A DNA stretch of 64,000 nucleotides from Thermoanaerobacterium thermosulfurigenes. GTDB taxonomy: Bacteria; Bacillota; Thermoanaerobacteria; Thermoanaerobacterales; Thermoanaerobacteraceae. Positions 25,748 to 33,970 of this stretch are shown in pieces; the first letter of the stretch is position 1, and the number at the start of each line of letters is the position of its first letter. Below the pieces are notes generated by a model that had not been told where the DNA came from, did not search any database, and worked only from the letters and a program-made list of their open reading frames with translations. Position numbers and translations under genes: made by a program. The stretch lies in assembly GCF_051201035.1 (NCBI RefSeq), contig NZ_JBPODR010000001.1, positions 62,001 to 126,000 of the forward strand, in the 5' to 3' direction.

Positions 25748-28127
25748 ATCTTAATTGCGCTCCAAGTTCCTCATTCAGACTCATTACTATTTTGTCGTGG
25801 ACTTTGCTTACTTCCTCGTCTGTCAAAGTCTTGTCGTACGATCTGTACCAAATTGAAAATGCCACGCTTTTTTTGCCATCAGGAATATTTTCACCTTCGT
25901 ACACGTCAAACAATTTAACATCATCTACAAGTTTCCCGCCAACTTTTCTTATGACACTTTCTATATCTGCTACAAATGTGTTTTTATCCACCAAGACAGC
26001 TATATCCCTTTCAACGGCTGGATATTTTGGCAGCGGCTTGTAGACTTTCTCGTCGTTTGCATGCTTAAACAAAAGCTCAAGGTTTACCTCTGCGACGTAA
26101 ACCCTCTTATTTATATCGTAGTTTTCTGCAACATCAGGGCTTAATTCGCCAAATACGCATATCTTTTCATCCTCTACAATGACATCAGCAGATCTTCCTG
26201 GATGATATGCAGGGTTTTGACTTCTTACGTATTTGACATTCTTGATGTTGAGAACGTCTAAAAGTTCTTCAACCACACCCTTAATCGTCAGAAAATCCAC
26301 ATCCTGTCCATACATGGCAATTATACTGCTTTTTATCTCTGTTGGAAGTTCTTCTACAGGCAGCGATTTCGGTATAAATACCCTCGATATTTCAAATGCT
26401 TTAAATTCTGGGACTTTGCGGCTGTAATTTGTGTAAGCCACGTTTAGCATGAATGGCAAAAGCGTCGTTCTCATGTAAGCCTGATCCTCTCCAAGCGGAT
26501 TCATTATCTTGACAGCATTCCTCAAATAGCTGTCATCAGGCAAATTTATCCTGTCTAAATCCTTCATGCCCATAAATGACGTTGTTATGACTTCATTTAA
26601 TCCGCAGGACAAAAATACATCCTTTACGGTATCTTCCAGTTTTTGTTCTCTTGTCTTAACACCTGCTGTAATCTGAGTTCCTTTTAAGAGGGTATCTTCT
26701 ATGTTGTTGTAGCCGTACATTCTCCCGATTTCTTCCGCAATATCTGCTTCACCGTCAATATCACTTCTAAATGCTGGCACCTTCACTATCAAATTTTCTC
26801 CATCGCAGATGGCGCCAAAATCTAAAAATGAAAGTATTTCCTTCATTTCTTGGCAAGACAGATTTGTTCCTAAAAGCTTGTTTATTCTTTCATATCGCAC
26901 ACTTAAGACTTTCTCAGTTACAGGTTTTGGATATACGTCTAAAAGCCCTTCTAAAATCTCTCCGCCGCTTAATTCAGCCATAAGCTGTGCTGCTCTATTG
27001 CAGGCCAAAACCGTAATCTCTGGATCAAGCCCCTTCTCAAACCTTGACGATGCTTCACTTCTAAGCCCCAGTTTTCTCGATGTATATCGTATATTGCTGC
27101 CTTTAAAATTGGCGCTTTCTATCAATATGTTTACTGTATCATCTGTTATTTCAGTATTTTGACCACCCATAACACCAGCTAAGCCTATAGCCCTTTCCTC
27201 ATCTGCGATTACAAGCATATCCCTATCTAAAATCCTCTCTTTGTCATCGAGAGTTGTAAGCTTTTCGCCTTCTTTTGCCCTTCTTACAATAATATGCCTG
27301 TTTTTGACTTTATCTAAGTCAAAAGCATGTAGAGGCTGTCCCAACTCCATCATAACGTAATTTGTCACATCTACTATGTTGTTTATGGGTCTTATGCCTG
27401 CTTTTAACAACCTCATTTGCATCCACATAGGCGATGGACCTATTTTCGCATTTCTTATCACCCTGGCAACATACCTGAAACACAAATCATCTGCTTCAAC
27501 TGTGACAGTAGCTGGATTTTTGTCGTCAACTTCGCTTATTTTAACTTCAGGCGTACTGTAGCTTTTTCTGTACGTGGCTGCGGCCTCTCTTGCAATTCCA
27601 ACTACCGAAAGACAGTCAGGCCTATTTGGCGTTATTTCAAATTCTATTACATCATCCAATTCAAGGACCTTTCTCACATCCTCACCTAAGGGGAGCTCAG
27701 GCAGGATAAATATGCCATTTCTTTGGTATTCCGGAAGCAAGCTTTCGTCTAATCCCAATTCTTTGGCAGAGCACATCATTCCATTTGATTCAACACCTCT
27801 TAATTTACCTTTTTTTATCTTTACGCCGCCAGGAAGTGTTGAACCGTGCAGTGCGACAGGAATATAATCACCAACTTTGATATTTTGAGCACCTGTCACT
27901 ATCTGCAATTTTTCTTCCCCTACATCTACGATTCCTATTTGAAGTTTATTGGCATCAGGATGTTTTTCTAAAGATACAATCTTTCCTATCACTACATTTT
28001 TTATTTCTTCTCCGTAACTTTTTATAGTCTCCACCTTTGAACCTGACATCGTAAGATCGTCAGCCAATTTTTTTGCATCAACAGACAAATCTACGTAGTC
28101 TTTTAACCATGAATACGATATTAGCAT
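25746..28127 (-). CDS. pheT: Phenylalanyl-tRNA synthetase, beta subunit
   Basis: A 793-residue beta subunit. It has the N-terminal EMAP-type tRNA-binding domain (IGKIVSLEKHPDANKLQIG near 50), the B3/B4 editing domain, B5, a catalytic-like core (GRMYGYNNIEDTLLKG region) and the C-terminal anticodon-binding FDX-ACB domain (PKYPAVERDIAVLV near 700). With PheS it forms the alpha2-beta2 enzyme that charges tRNA-Phe. ATG 28127 follows AAGGAGG. It lies 12 bases after pheS under the same T-box leader. Confidence 0.97.
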   Translation of the reverse strand: MLISYSWLKDYVDLSVDAKKLADDLTMSGSKVETIKSYGEEIKNVVIGKIVSLEKHPDANKLQIGIVDVGEEKLQIVTGAQNIKVGDYIPVALHGSTLPGGVKIKKGKLRGVESNGMMCSAKELGLDESLLPEYQRNGIFILPELPLGEDVRKVLELDDVIEFEITPNRPDCLSVVGIAREAAATYRKSYSTPEVKISEVDDKNPATVTVEADDLCFRYVARVIRNAKIGPSPMWMQMRLLKAGIRPINNIVDVTNYVMMELGQPLHAFDLDKVKNRHIIVRRAKEGEKLTTLDDKERILDRDMLVIADEERAIGLAGVMGGQNTEITDDTVNILIESANFKGSNIRYTSRKLGLRSEASSRFEKGLDPEITVLACNRAAQLMAELSGGEILEGLLDVYPKPVTEKVLSVRYERINKLLGTNLSCQEMKEILSFLDFGAICDGENLIVKVPAFRSDIDGEADIAEEIGRMYGYNNIEDTLLKGTQITAGVKTREQKLEDTVKDVFLSCGLNEVITTSFMGMKDLDRINLPDDSYLRNAVKIMNPLGEDQAYMRTTLLPFMLNVAYTNYSRKVPEFKAFEISRVFIPKSLPVEELPTEIKSSIIAMYGQDVDFLTIKGVVEELLDVLNIKNVKYVRSQNPAYHPGRSADVIVEDEKICVFGELSPDVAENYDINKRVYVAEVNLELLFKHANDEKVYKPLPKYPAVERDIAVLVDKNTFVADIESVIRKVGGKLVDDVKLFDVYEGENIPDGKKSVAFSIWYRSYDKTLTDEEVSKVHDKIVMSLNEELGAQLR

Positions 28128-28139
28128 GTCTTAACCTCC

Positions 28140-29156
28140 TTAAAACTGTTTAATAAAGCGTAGGTCATTTTCGTAAAGAAGACGCAAATCGTCTATCCCA
28201 TATTTTAACATAGTTATCCTGTCAAGTCCCATCCCAAATGCAAAGCCTGAATACTTCTCAGGATCGATTCCAGACATTCTAAGCACATTGGGGTGAACCA
28301 TGCCAGATCCTAATATCTCAATCCACCCGGAATATCCACAAACTCTGCAACCTTTTCCGCCACACGCAAAGCACGATACGTCCATTTCTGCACTTGGCTC
28401 AGTAAAAGGAAAATAGTGAGGCCTGAATTTAGTCTTTGTATCAGAGCCAAAAAGCCTTTTGGCAAATAGATTTAACACGCCTTTCAAATCTCCCATCGTT
28501 ATTCCTTCATCAACTGCCAATCCTTCTATCTGATTGAATACAGGAGAATGTGTTGCATCTATTTCGTCTGACCTGTAAACTCGCCCCGGTGATATGACTT
28601 TTATAGGCGGTTTGCTTTTTTCCATCGTCCTGACCTGTACAGGCGATGTCTGCGTCCTAAGCAAAATATTTTTGGTAATGTAGAAAGTATCCTGCAAGTC
28701 CCTGGCCGGATGATCAGGCGGAGTATTTAAAGCCTCAAAATTGTAGTAATCAAGCTCGATTTCAGGCCCTTCGGCGATAGAAAATCCAAGCCCTAAAAAT
28801 ATGTCCTTTATTTCATCTAAAACTTTTGTCATAGGATGTTTGTGGCCTATCTCATGGACTTTTCCAGGCAATGTTATGTCTAAATATTCGCTTTTTATTT
28901 TTTTCTCTTTTTCCTGTCGCAACACTTCTTCTCTTTTTTGAGTAAGCTCTTTTTCGATCTCTTCTCTTACCTCGTTTGAGATTTTGCCAACAATAGGCCT
29001 TTCGTCAGGTGATAGGCTTCCCATACCTCTCAATATCTTTGTGAGTTCGCCTTTTTTCCCTAAATATTTAACCCTTATCTCATCAAGTGTCTTTAAACTT
29101 TCCGCAGATGATAGCTCTTTTTTGGCTTCTTCAAGTAGACTTCTCAATGTCTCTTC
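28140..29156 (-). CDS. pheS: Phenylalanyl-tRNA synthetase, alpha subunit
   Basis: A 338-residue class II synthetase subunit. The N-terminal helical arm (about 1-85) binds tRNA. Motif 2 is within GRVYRSDEIDATHSPVFNQI, and motif 3 within GFAFGMGLDRITMLKYGIDD near the C-terminus. The start is TTG 29156 (reading MEETLRSLLEEA), nine bases after AAAGGAG, which gives the usual family length; the longer reading from ATG 29204 runs into the T-box terminator. Operon with pheT, controlled by the Phe T-box. Confidence 0.96.
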   Translation of the reverse strand, partial: EETLRSLLEEAKKELSSAESLKTLDEIRVKYLGKKGELTKILRGMGSLSPDERPIVGKISNEVREEIEKELTQKREEVLRQEKEKKIKSEYLDITLPGKVHEIGHKHPMTKVLDEIKDIFLGLGFSIAEGPEIELDYYNFEALNTPPDHPARDLQDTFYITKNILLRTQTSPVQVRTMEKSKPPIKVISPGRVYRSDEIDATHSPVFNQIEGLAVDEGITMGDLKGVLNLFAKRLFGSDTKTKFRPHYFPFTEPSAEMDVSCFACGGKGCRVCGYSGWIEILGSGMVHPNVLRMSGIDPEKYSGFAFGMGLDRITMLKYGIDDLRLLYENDLRFIKQF

Positions 29157-29177
29157 CAAAGAAATACTCTCCTTTCT

Positions 29178-29415
29178 TTCATAAATATAATAAAAAAACT
29201 CCATCTTAAAAAGGACGGAGATATGACCGTGGTACCACCTAATTTGGCTAAAAGCCCACTCATTTTGATGTAACGGATATAAACCGGTTATGCCTACTAT
29301 CAGTTCAGCACACTGCTTAAGAGGGAACTTCCACTACGCAGTACCAACAATGCTCTCAGTCTACGGCATCGCCTCCCTGTCGCACTTAAGCGTAATGTAC
29401 TTTACTCTTTCATCG
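29178..29415 (-). promoter_or_regulatory. T-box leader, phenylalanine-specific
   Basis: This fills the 300-base gap before pheS. The T-box sequence AGGTGGTACCACGG is at 29227-29240 (minus strand). Stem I closes with GCTTAAG/CTTAAGC, and its specifier context GAAG-TTC gives the Phe codon TTC at 29325-29327. A terminator stem (CTCCGTC with GATGGAG, then a T-run) ends at about 29180. Uncharged tRNA-Phe would favour the antiterminator and turn on pheST. Confidence 0.92.
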
Positions 29416-29455
29416 CATTTTTCTTTATTTTTTCGAATATTATATCATCTTTATG

Positions 29456-30226
29456 CTATTTTATCAATCTCTGCCTCTCTGATTCATAAAGGCAAATAGA
29501 CGCTGCTACAGATACATTTAAAGATTCCGCCATGCCATCCATAGGTATCTTAAAGGAACTATCTATGAATTCATCTAAAAGCCTATTTACACCTCTTGAC
29601 TCATTTCCAAAAATCAGTGCTGCATTTTTTGAAATATCAAAATCGTATATGTACTTTTCTGCTTTAAGACTTGTAGATAAAATTCTTATGCCATGTTTCT
29701 TAAGTACATGAAAAAGCCTTGAAGGCTCTACATCATTTACAACAGGTAAGTGAAATATGGAGCCCATAGTGGAACGCAAGACTTTAGGATTGTATATATC
29801 TACAGTATTATTTATAGCAAAGACGCCATCTACATTAAATGCATCTGCAGACCTTATTATGGTTCCTACGTTGCCTGGATCTTGTACTTCGTCAAGTATC
29901 ACGTAGAAGCCGCCTTCTTTGACAATGTCATTCACTTCCCACTTAGGCATCTTGACAACAGCCATAATCATCTGTGGAGCGACAGTGTCAGAAATCTTCT
30001 TAAATACCTTTTCATCCACAAAGACTATCTTTTCTTTTTCAATCTGAAAGTCTATATTAAAATCTTCCGAAACCAGCAGGTGTACAATTTCAAAGCCGCT
30101 TTTTAATGCTTCAAAAACGCTGTTTTTGCCTTCTACAAAAAACAACCTTTTCTCATATCTGTATTTCTTATCCGCTAACTTTTTTACATCCTTTATAAAC
30201 TCATTTTTTTCGCTTGTTATGACCAT
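29456..30226 (-). CDS. TrmH (SpoU) family RNA 2'-O-methyltransferase, YsgA-like
   Basis: A 256-residue SPOUT methyltransferase. Its N-terminal substrate-binding part (about 1-95) is followed by the knotted SAM domain with VILDEVQDPGNVGTIIRSAD, ALIFGNESRGV and MDGMAESLNVSVAASICLYE, the three SpoU motifs. It should methylate a ribose in rRNA or tRNA; the exact nucleotide is not predictable. The start is ATG 30226; a longer reading to 30289 would run through the rplT terminator hairpin. It lies between rplT and pheST, as ysgA does in Bacillus. Confidence 0.88.
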   Translation of the reverse strand: MVITSEKNEFIKDVKKLADKKYRYEKRLFFVEGKNSVFEALKSGFEIVHLLVSEDFNIDFQIEKEKIVFVDEKVFKKISDTVAPQMIMAVVKMPKWEVNDIVKEGGFYVILDEVQDPGNVGTIIRSADAFNVDGVFAINNTVDIYNPKVLRSTMGSIFHLPVVNDVEPSRLFHVLKKHGIRILSTSLKAEKYIYDFDISKNAALIFGNESRGVNRLLDEFIDSSFKIPMDGMAESLNVSVAASICLYESERQRLIK

Positions 30227-30257
30227 TTGACATTCACTATCCTGTATATAGGTTAAA

Positions 30258-30275
30258 ACCCGGCATGTACCGGGT
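30258..30275 (-). terminator. Terminator after rplT
   Basis: ACCCGG/CCGGGT with a six-base loop lies just after the rplT stop codon, followed by TTTTAACC on the minus strand. Confidence 0.75.
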
Positions 30276-30281
30276 ATAAGA

Positions 30282-30641
30282 TTATGCATTCAGTTGTTGC
30301 TTTGCTATGTTAACCAATTCTGCAAATGCTTTGTTGTCGTGTATAGCCATTTCTGATAACATCTTTCTATTTATCTCTATATTGGCCTTTTTAAGTCCGT
30401 TTATAAACCTGCTATAAGAAATACCATTTGCTCTTGCTGCAGCGTTAATTCTGGCAATCCACAACTTCCTGAAATCTCTCTTTCTTAATTTCCTTCCAAT
30501 GTATGCATAATTAAGTGACTTCATTACAGCTTGGTTGGCTACTCTGAAAAGTTTGCTTTTTGCACCATAGTAGCCTTTAGCAAGTTTTAATATTTTTTTA
30601 TGTCTTTTTCTCGTAACTTTTCCTGATTTTACCCTCGACAT
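30282..30641 (-). CDS. rplT: 50S ribosomal protein L20
   Basis: A 119-residue L20. The basic N-terminal tail (MSRVKSGKVTRKRHKKILK) binds 23S rRNA early in 50S assembly, and the helical domain has NAAARANGISYSRFINGLKK. L20 also represses its own operon by binding the leader in Bacillus-type bacteria, which fits the structured leader upstream of infC here. ATG 30641 follows AGGAGG. It lies 19 bases after rpmI. Confidence 0.98.
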   Translation of the reverse strand: MSRVKSGKVTRKRHKKILKLAKGYYGAKSKLFRVANQAVMKSLNYAYIGRKLRKRDFRKLWIARINAAARANGISYSRFINGLKKANIEINRKMLSEMAIHDNKAFAELVNIAKQQLNA

Positions 30642-30660
30642 TTTTATACCTCCTAATTAT

Positions 30661-30858
30661 TTACGCATAAGGAATCAAGCGCTTTATGTTCTTTGCATCG
30701 ACACCACTTAAATACGCTATCTTTCTCAAGTTTCTCTTAGTTTTTCTCGTCTTTTTTGTAAGTATATGCCTCTTAAAAGCTTTTGATCTTTTTACTTTAC
30801 CAGTTTTTGTAAGAGCGAATCTTTTTGCAGCTCCGCTGTGTGTTTTCATTTTTGGCAT
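30661..30858 (-). CDS. rpmI: 50S ribosomal protein L35
   Basis: A 65-residue, very basic protein with the typical MPKMKTHSGAAKRF start and KKTRKTKRNLRK middle. It sits between infC and rplT in the universal infC-rpmI-rplT order. ATG 30858 follows GAGGAGG. Confidence 0.98.
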   Translation of the reverse strand: MPKMKTHSGAAKRFALTKTGKVKRSKAFKRHILTKKTRKTKRNLRKIAYLSGVDAKNIKRLIPYA

Positions 30859-30875
30859 TTTCGTATCCTCCTCAA

Positions 30876-31388
30876 TTAAACGTTTTTAGGTGCTAATATC
30901 ATCATTAAATTTCTGCCCTCCATGTTTGGGGCCTTCTCAACATTACCGTATTCCTCTAAGCTTTTTGCAAATCTATTTAATAGTTCTTCGGCAAGATTTG
31001 TGTGTGAAGCTTCCCTGCCTCTGAATCTTATCGTCACTTTTACTTTATCTCCGTCTTTTAAGAACTTCATGGCACTTTTGACTTTAACGCCAAAGTCGTG
31101 TTCTTCAATCGCTGGAGTCATCCTTATCTCCTTTATGTTGATGACTTTCTGCTTCTTTTTAGATTCTTTCTCTTTCTTGCTTTGTTCATACCTGTATTTT
31201 CCGAAGTCCATTAATTTGCATACTGGTGGATTTGCCTGTGGTGCAATCTTAACCAGATCGATGTGCCTTTCTAAAGCAATTTTGTATGCCTCTTTTGCTG
31301 ACATTATACCTAATTGATTACCATCTTGATCAATGAGGCGCACTTCCTTATCTCTAATTTCCTCATTAACCTGCAGCTCCTTGTTAAT
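30876..31388 (-). CDS. infC: Translation initiation factor IF-3 (AUU start)
   Basis: A 170-residue IF-3 with the N-terminal domain (VNEEIRDKEVRLIDQDGNQL), basic linker and C-terminal domain (IRFRGREASHTNLAEELL) that binds the 30S platform. No ATG, GTG or TTG gives the full N-terminus: starting at GTG 31343 would cut off the conserved VNEEIRDKE. An ATT at 31386-31388 lies nine bases after AGGAGG and reads INKELQVNEEIRD. AUU is the known infC start in E. coli and Bacillus, where IF-3 discriminates against it and so limits its own synthesis. First gene of infC-rpmI-rplT. Confidence 0.93.
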   Translation of the reverse strand: MNKELQVNEEIRDKEVRLIDQDGNQLGIMSAKEAYKIALERHIDLVKIAPQANPPVCKLMDFGKYRYEQSKKEKESKKKQKVINIKEIRMTPAIEEHDFGVKVKSAMKFLKDGDKVKVTIRFRGREASHTNLAEELLNRFAKSLEEYGNVEKAPNMEGRNLMMILAPKNV

Positions 31389-31404
31389 AAATACGCACCT
31401 CCTA

Positions 31405-31530
31405 AAATATTACAAAAAATAAAACGGGTATAAACCCGCTTCTTTTTTGGCTAAAACAACATTTTACTTTAAACCTGACACCTGCGGTGAAAGGTGAGAA
31501 GCGGGTGCTTCTACTTTAAACACATGTTAA
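31405..31530 (-). promoter_or_regulatory. L20-type autoregulatory leader / attenuator of infC-rpmI-rplT
   Basis: On the minus strand CACCCGCTTCT (near 31498-31508) can pair with AGAAGCGGGT (near 31433-31445). The latter can instead form GCGGGTTTATACCCG with a following TTTTATTTTTT tract at 31411-31425, a terminator. Mutually exclusive hairpins before infC match the layout of the Firmicute L20 leader, in which excess L20 favours termination. Confidence 0.8.
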
Positions 31531-31578
31531 ATTATAGCACAACTTATCATCTCAGTCAATACCCTTCTCGACATAATA

Positions 31579-32625
31579 TCAATACTTTTCAACTCTTTTC
31601 ATATACATATTAAAGTTTTCTATCATATCATGCAAGGAATCTCCGCTAAATTTTTTAGTTACTTCATCGGCTATAGTCCACGCACATACAGCTTCTAATA
31701 CAACTGCAGCAGCTTCAACAGCAGTCACATCTGAACGCTCATATGTGGCTTTCACTTCTTCCTTCGAATCTATATCGACAGACGTAAGAGGCTTTCTCAG
31801 AGTTGGTATGGGTTTCATATAAGCTCTCAAAACTATTGGCATACCGTTGGAAATGCCGCCTTCGATTCCACCTGCGTTGTTGGTCTTTCTGTAAAAATGC
31901 CCATCGTAAAATATCTCGTCGTGAACTGAAGACCCCTTTTGCCTCGCCGACATAAATCCCATACCGATTTCCACCCCTTTTATGGCTTGAACACTCATGA
32001 CGCTATAAGATAAAAGGGCGTCCAGTTTGCGATCCCATTGAACATGACTGCCTAAACCTATTGGCACACCGTCTATAGTAATTTCGATCACACCGCCTAA
32101 CGTATCCCCTTCATTTTTAGCTTCATCTATAAGCGCAGGCCACTTTTCTCTATCTCTTTCTCCACCTATCTCCAATATATCGCTTTTTACCACTATGCCA
32201 AAGTTTTTAAGAAGCAATTTTGCTACAGCTCCAACAGATACTCTCGCTGCAGTTTCCCTTGCACTGGCTCTTTCCAAAACATCCCTCATGTCTTTTAGAT
32301 CATATTTGATGGCACCAGATAGATCAGCATGGCCTGGCCTGGGTCTGGTCACTCTCGGCACATCTTTTCCCTTCCAATTTTCATAATCAAGGTTTCTAAT
32401 GAGAATAGAAAGCGGTGCACCAATTGTCAAATTGTTTCTGACTCCACCTAAGATGTGGACAACATCGCTTTCAATAGACATCCTACCGCCTCTACCGTAG
32501 CCAGATTGCCTTCTTTTAAGCTCATTATTTATAAAATCCAAATCTATAAACAAATTTGATGGCAAACCCTCGATAATCGCAACAAGCGCTTCTCCATGGG
32601 TCTCTCCAGATGTTAAATACCTCAA
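31579..32625 (-). CDS. aroC: Chorismate synthase
   Basis: A 348-residue enzyme that makes chorismate from EPSP using reduced FMN, the last common step to aromatic amino acids. Signatures are LTSGETHG at the N-terminus, RRQSGYGRGGRM near 40, RPGHADLSGAIKY near 95 and KTNNAGGIEGGISNG near 245. The start is TTG 32625 (MRYLTSG), six bases after GGGGGAG; the overlapping ATG at 32630 is closed at once by a stop. One base separates it from the stop of the upstream MFS gene. No other shikimate gene is in the window. Confidence 0.95.
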   Translation of the reverse strand: MRYLTSGETHGEALVAIIEGLPSNLFIDLDFINNELKRRQSGYGRGGRMSIESDVVHILGGVRNNLTIGAPLSILIRNLDYENWKGKDVPRVTRPRPGHADLSGAIKYDLKDMRDVLERASARETAARVSVGAVAKLLLKNFGIVVKSDILEIGGERDREKWPALIDEAKNEGDTLGGVIEITIDGVPIGLGSHVQWDRKLDALLSYSVMSVQAIKGVEIGMGFMSARQKGSSVHDEIFYDGHFYRKTNNAGGIEGGISNGMPIVLRAYMKPIPTLRKPLTSVDIDSKEEVKATYERSDVTAVEAAAVVLEAVCAWTIADEVTKKFSGDSLHDMIENFNMYMKRVEKY

Positions 32626-32626
32626 A

Positions 32627-33880
32627 TCATACTCCCCCTTTGCTTAATACAGTTTTTTCAGGTTTATATAATGCAACAGCAAAAAGCAATACGCTGGACA
32701 AGACTCTCAATACTGTCGTAACATACATGAATGTCTCATATCCCACAATTTCATAAAACCACGTTCCAGCAATAGGCGATAAAAAAGCCGCAAACTGAGT
32801 AACAATGGTATAGATGGCAATGTAATTCATCTTTTCCTTATGGTCAGGCAATAGTTCTAAAAGCCAGTTTAAAGATAGCATCGTATATCCTGCCGTAGCC
32901 ATACCGCCAAAAAAATCTATTACAGCACCTACATAGAGACTTGTAACTTTAGCCCACAGTGCTGGAATTGTCGATATAAGCAGAGTGCTTATGCTTAATG
33001 CAATGCCATTTCCTTTTCTATCTGCAAGATTCGCCCACCACCTATAGGTTATTATAGATCCTACTGAACCTACAATCGTAGAAATGCTCATCCACATATT
33101 GTTAGCATGCAGATTGTCGACTTTGTAGATAGTAAATATAGGCCATGCCATCATCCACGTGAAAGTGAATATAAAAGATGCAAGGCTAAAATAAATAAAC
33201 TTTCTCGATTGCATCATAGTTTTTAGCGAATCTAAAATAGACGCTGAAGCCTCTTTTTTATGTGACACATAGTGAAACTTTGAATAATAGTATGCGTCAA
33301 GTATGCCAAACAAAAAGGCTATGAAAAACATTATTTGGTATCCGTAAGGAAACTTGATTCTGTCCAAAAGTATGCCTGTTATAAATACAGCCGCTGTACC
33401 CAACACACCTGTCCAGATGTTTCTATCAGCAAAGACTTTGCCGCGAAACTCCTCAGGGATCAAATCGCTCATAAACGACTGCCAACACATTCCTGCAACA
33501 ATAGCCGGCAAATTCAATAGTCCTACAAATAAGACCACCGCTTCAGGTCTAAACTTGCTCATAAATGGAACTAATGCTACTAAAAGGTAAAAACTCCTTG
33601 TAATGTACTCTAAAACGTAAGCAAACTTAAAGACATTTTTAGCTTTATTTATAAAGATTGTAGCAGGCAGTATCCCAATCAAAGCCATAAGGGCAGGAAG
33701 AGAATTAATAAGAGATACTTCGTAGTTGTTGGCACCTAATTTTATGGCAAATATGCCTACAAATGGCATAATCATATTGTAACCTATTGAAAATGTTATG
33801 CCATTTAGCAGGTTCATCTTTATGTTGTAGTTAAGATATTTGTAGACCTCCCTATTTTTAGTCGTAATTATTCCCCCCAA
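32627..33880 (-). CDS. MFS transporter
   Basis: A protein of up to 417 residues with about 12 hydrophobic segments and the MFS layout: short loops, a longer central loop around residue 205-215, and a motif-A-like segment (WWANLADRKGNGIALS) between helices 8 and 9. The substrate is unknown. The exact start is uncertain: TTG 33880 has no ribosome site, whereas GGGGGG lies just inside; an internal start within 10 codons is possible. It directly precedes aroC with one base between, so the two are cotranscribed, which may hint at an aromatic compound as substrate, but that is guesswork. Confidence 0.78.
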   Translation of the reverse strand: MGGIITTKNREVYKYLNYNIKMNLLNGITFSIGYNMIMPFVGIFAIKLGANNYEVSLINSLPALMALIGILPATIFINKAKNVFKFAYVLEYITRSFYLLVALVPFMSKFRPEAVVLFVGLLNLPAIVAGMCWQSFMSDLIPEEFRGKVFADRNIWTGVLGTAAVFITGILLDRIKFPYGYQIMFFIAFLFGILDAYYYSKFHYVSHKKEASASILDSLKTMMQSRKFIYFSLASFIFTFTWMMAWPIFTIYKVDNLHANNMWMSISTIVGSVGSIITYRWWANLADRKGNGIALSISTLLISTIPALWAKVTSLYVGAVIDFFGGMATAGYTMLSLNWLLELLPDHKEKMNYIAIYTIVTQFAAFLSPIAGTWFYEIVGYETFMYVTTVLRVLSSVLLFAVALYKPEKTVLSKGGV

Positions 33881-33936
33881 TAAAACACTACATATTTAGA
33901 TTACCATTTTTTATTTCGTCAATCAAGGTAGTAGAA

Positions 33937-33970
33937 TGTCCACCAACTCAAGCTTGGTGGACATTTTTTT
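33937..33970. terminator. Hairpin after thrS
   Basis: A perfect ten-base stem (TGTCCACCAA with TTGGTGGACA, seven-base loop) abuts the thrS stop. The seven-T run is on the plus strand; on the minus strand, where thrS ends, the tail is ATTCTACTACC, so it may stop plus-strand antisense transcription better than thrS. Confidence 0.6.

Noticed and set aside
33937..33970. Calling the thrS hairpin a standard thrS terminator
   Set aside because: The T-run is on the plus strand while thrS reads on the minus strand, so its direction remains open.
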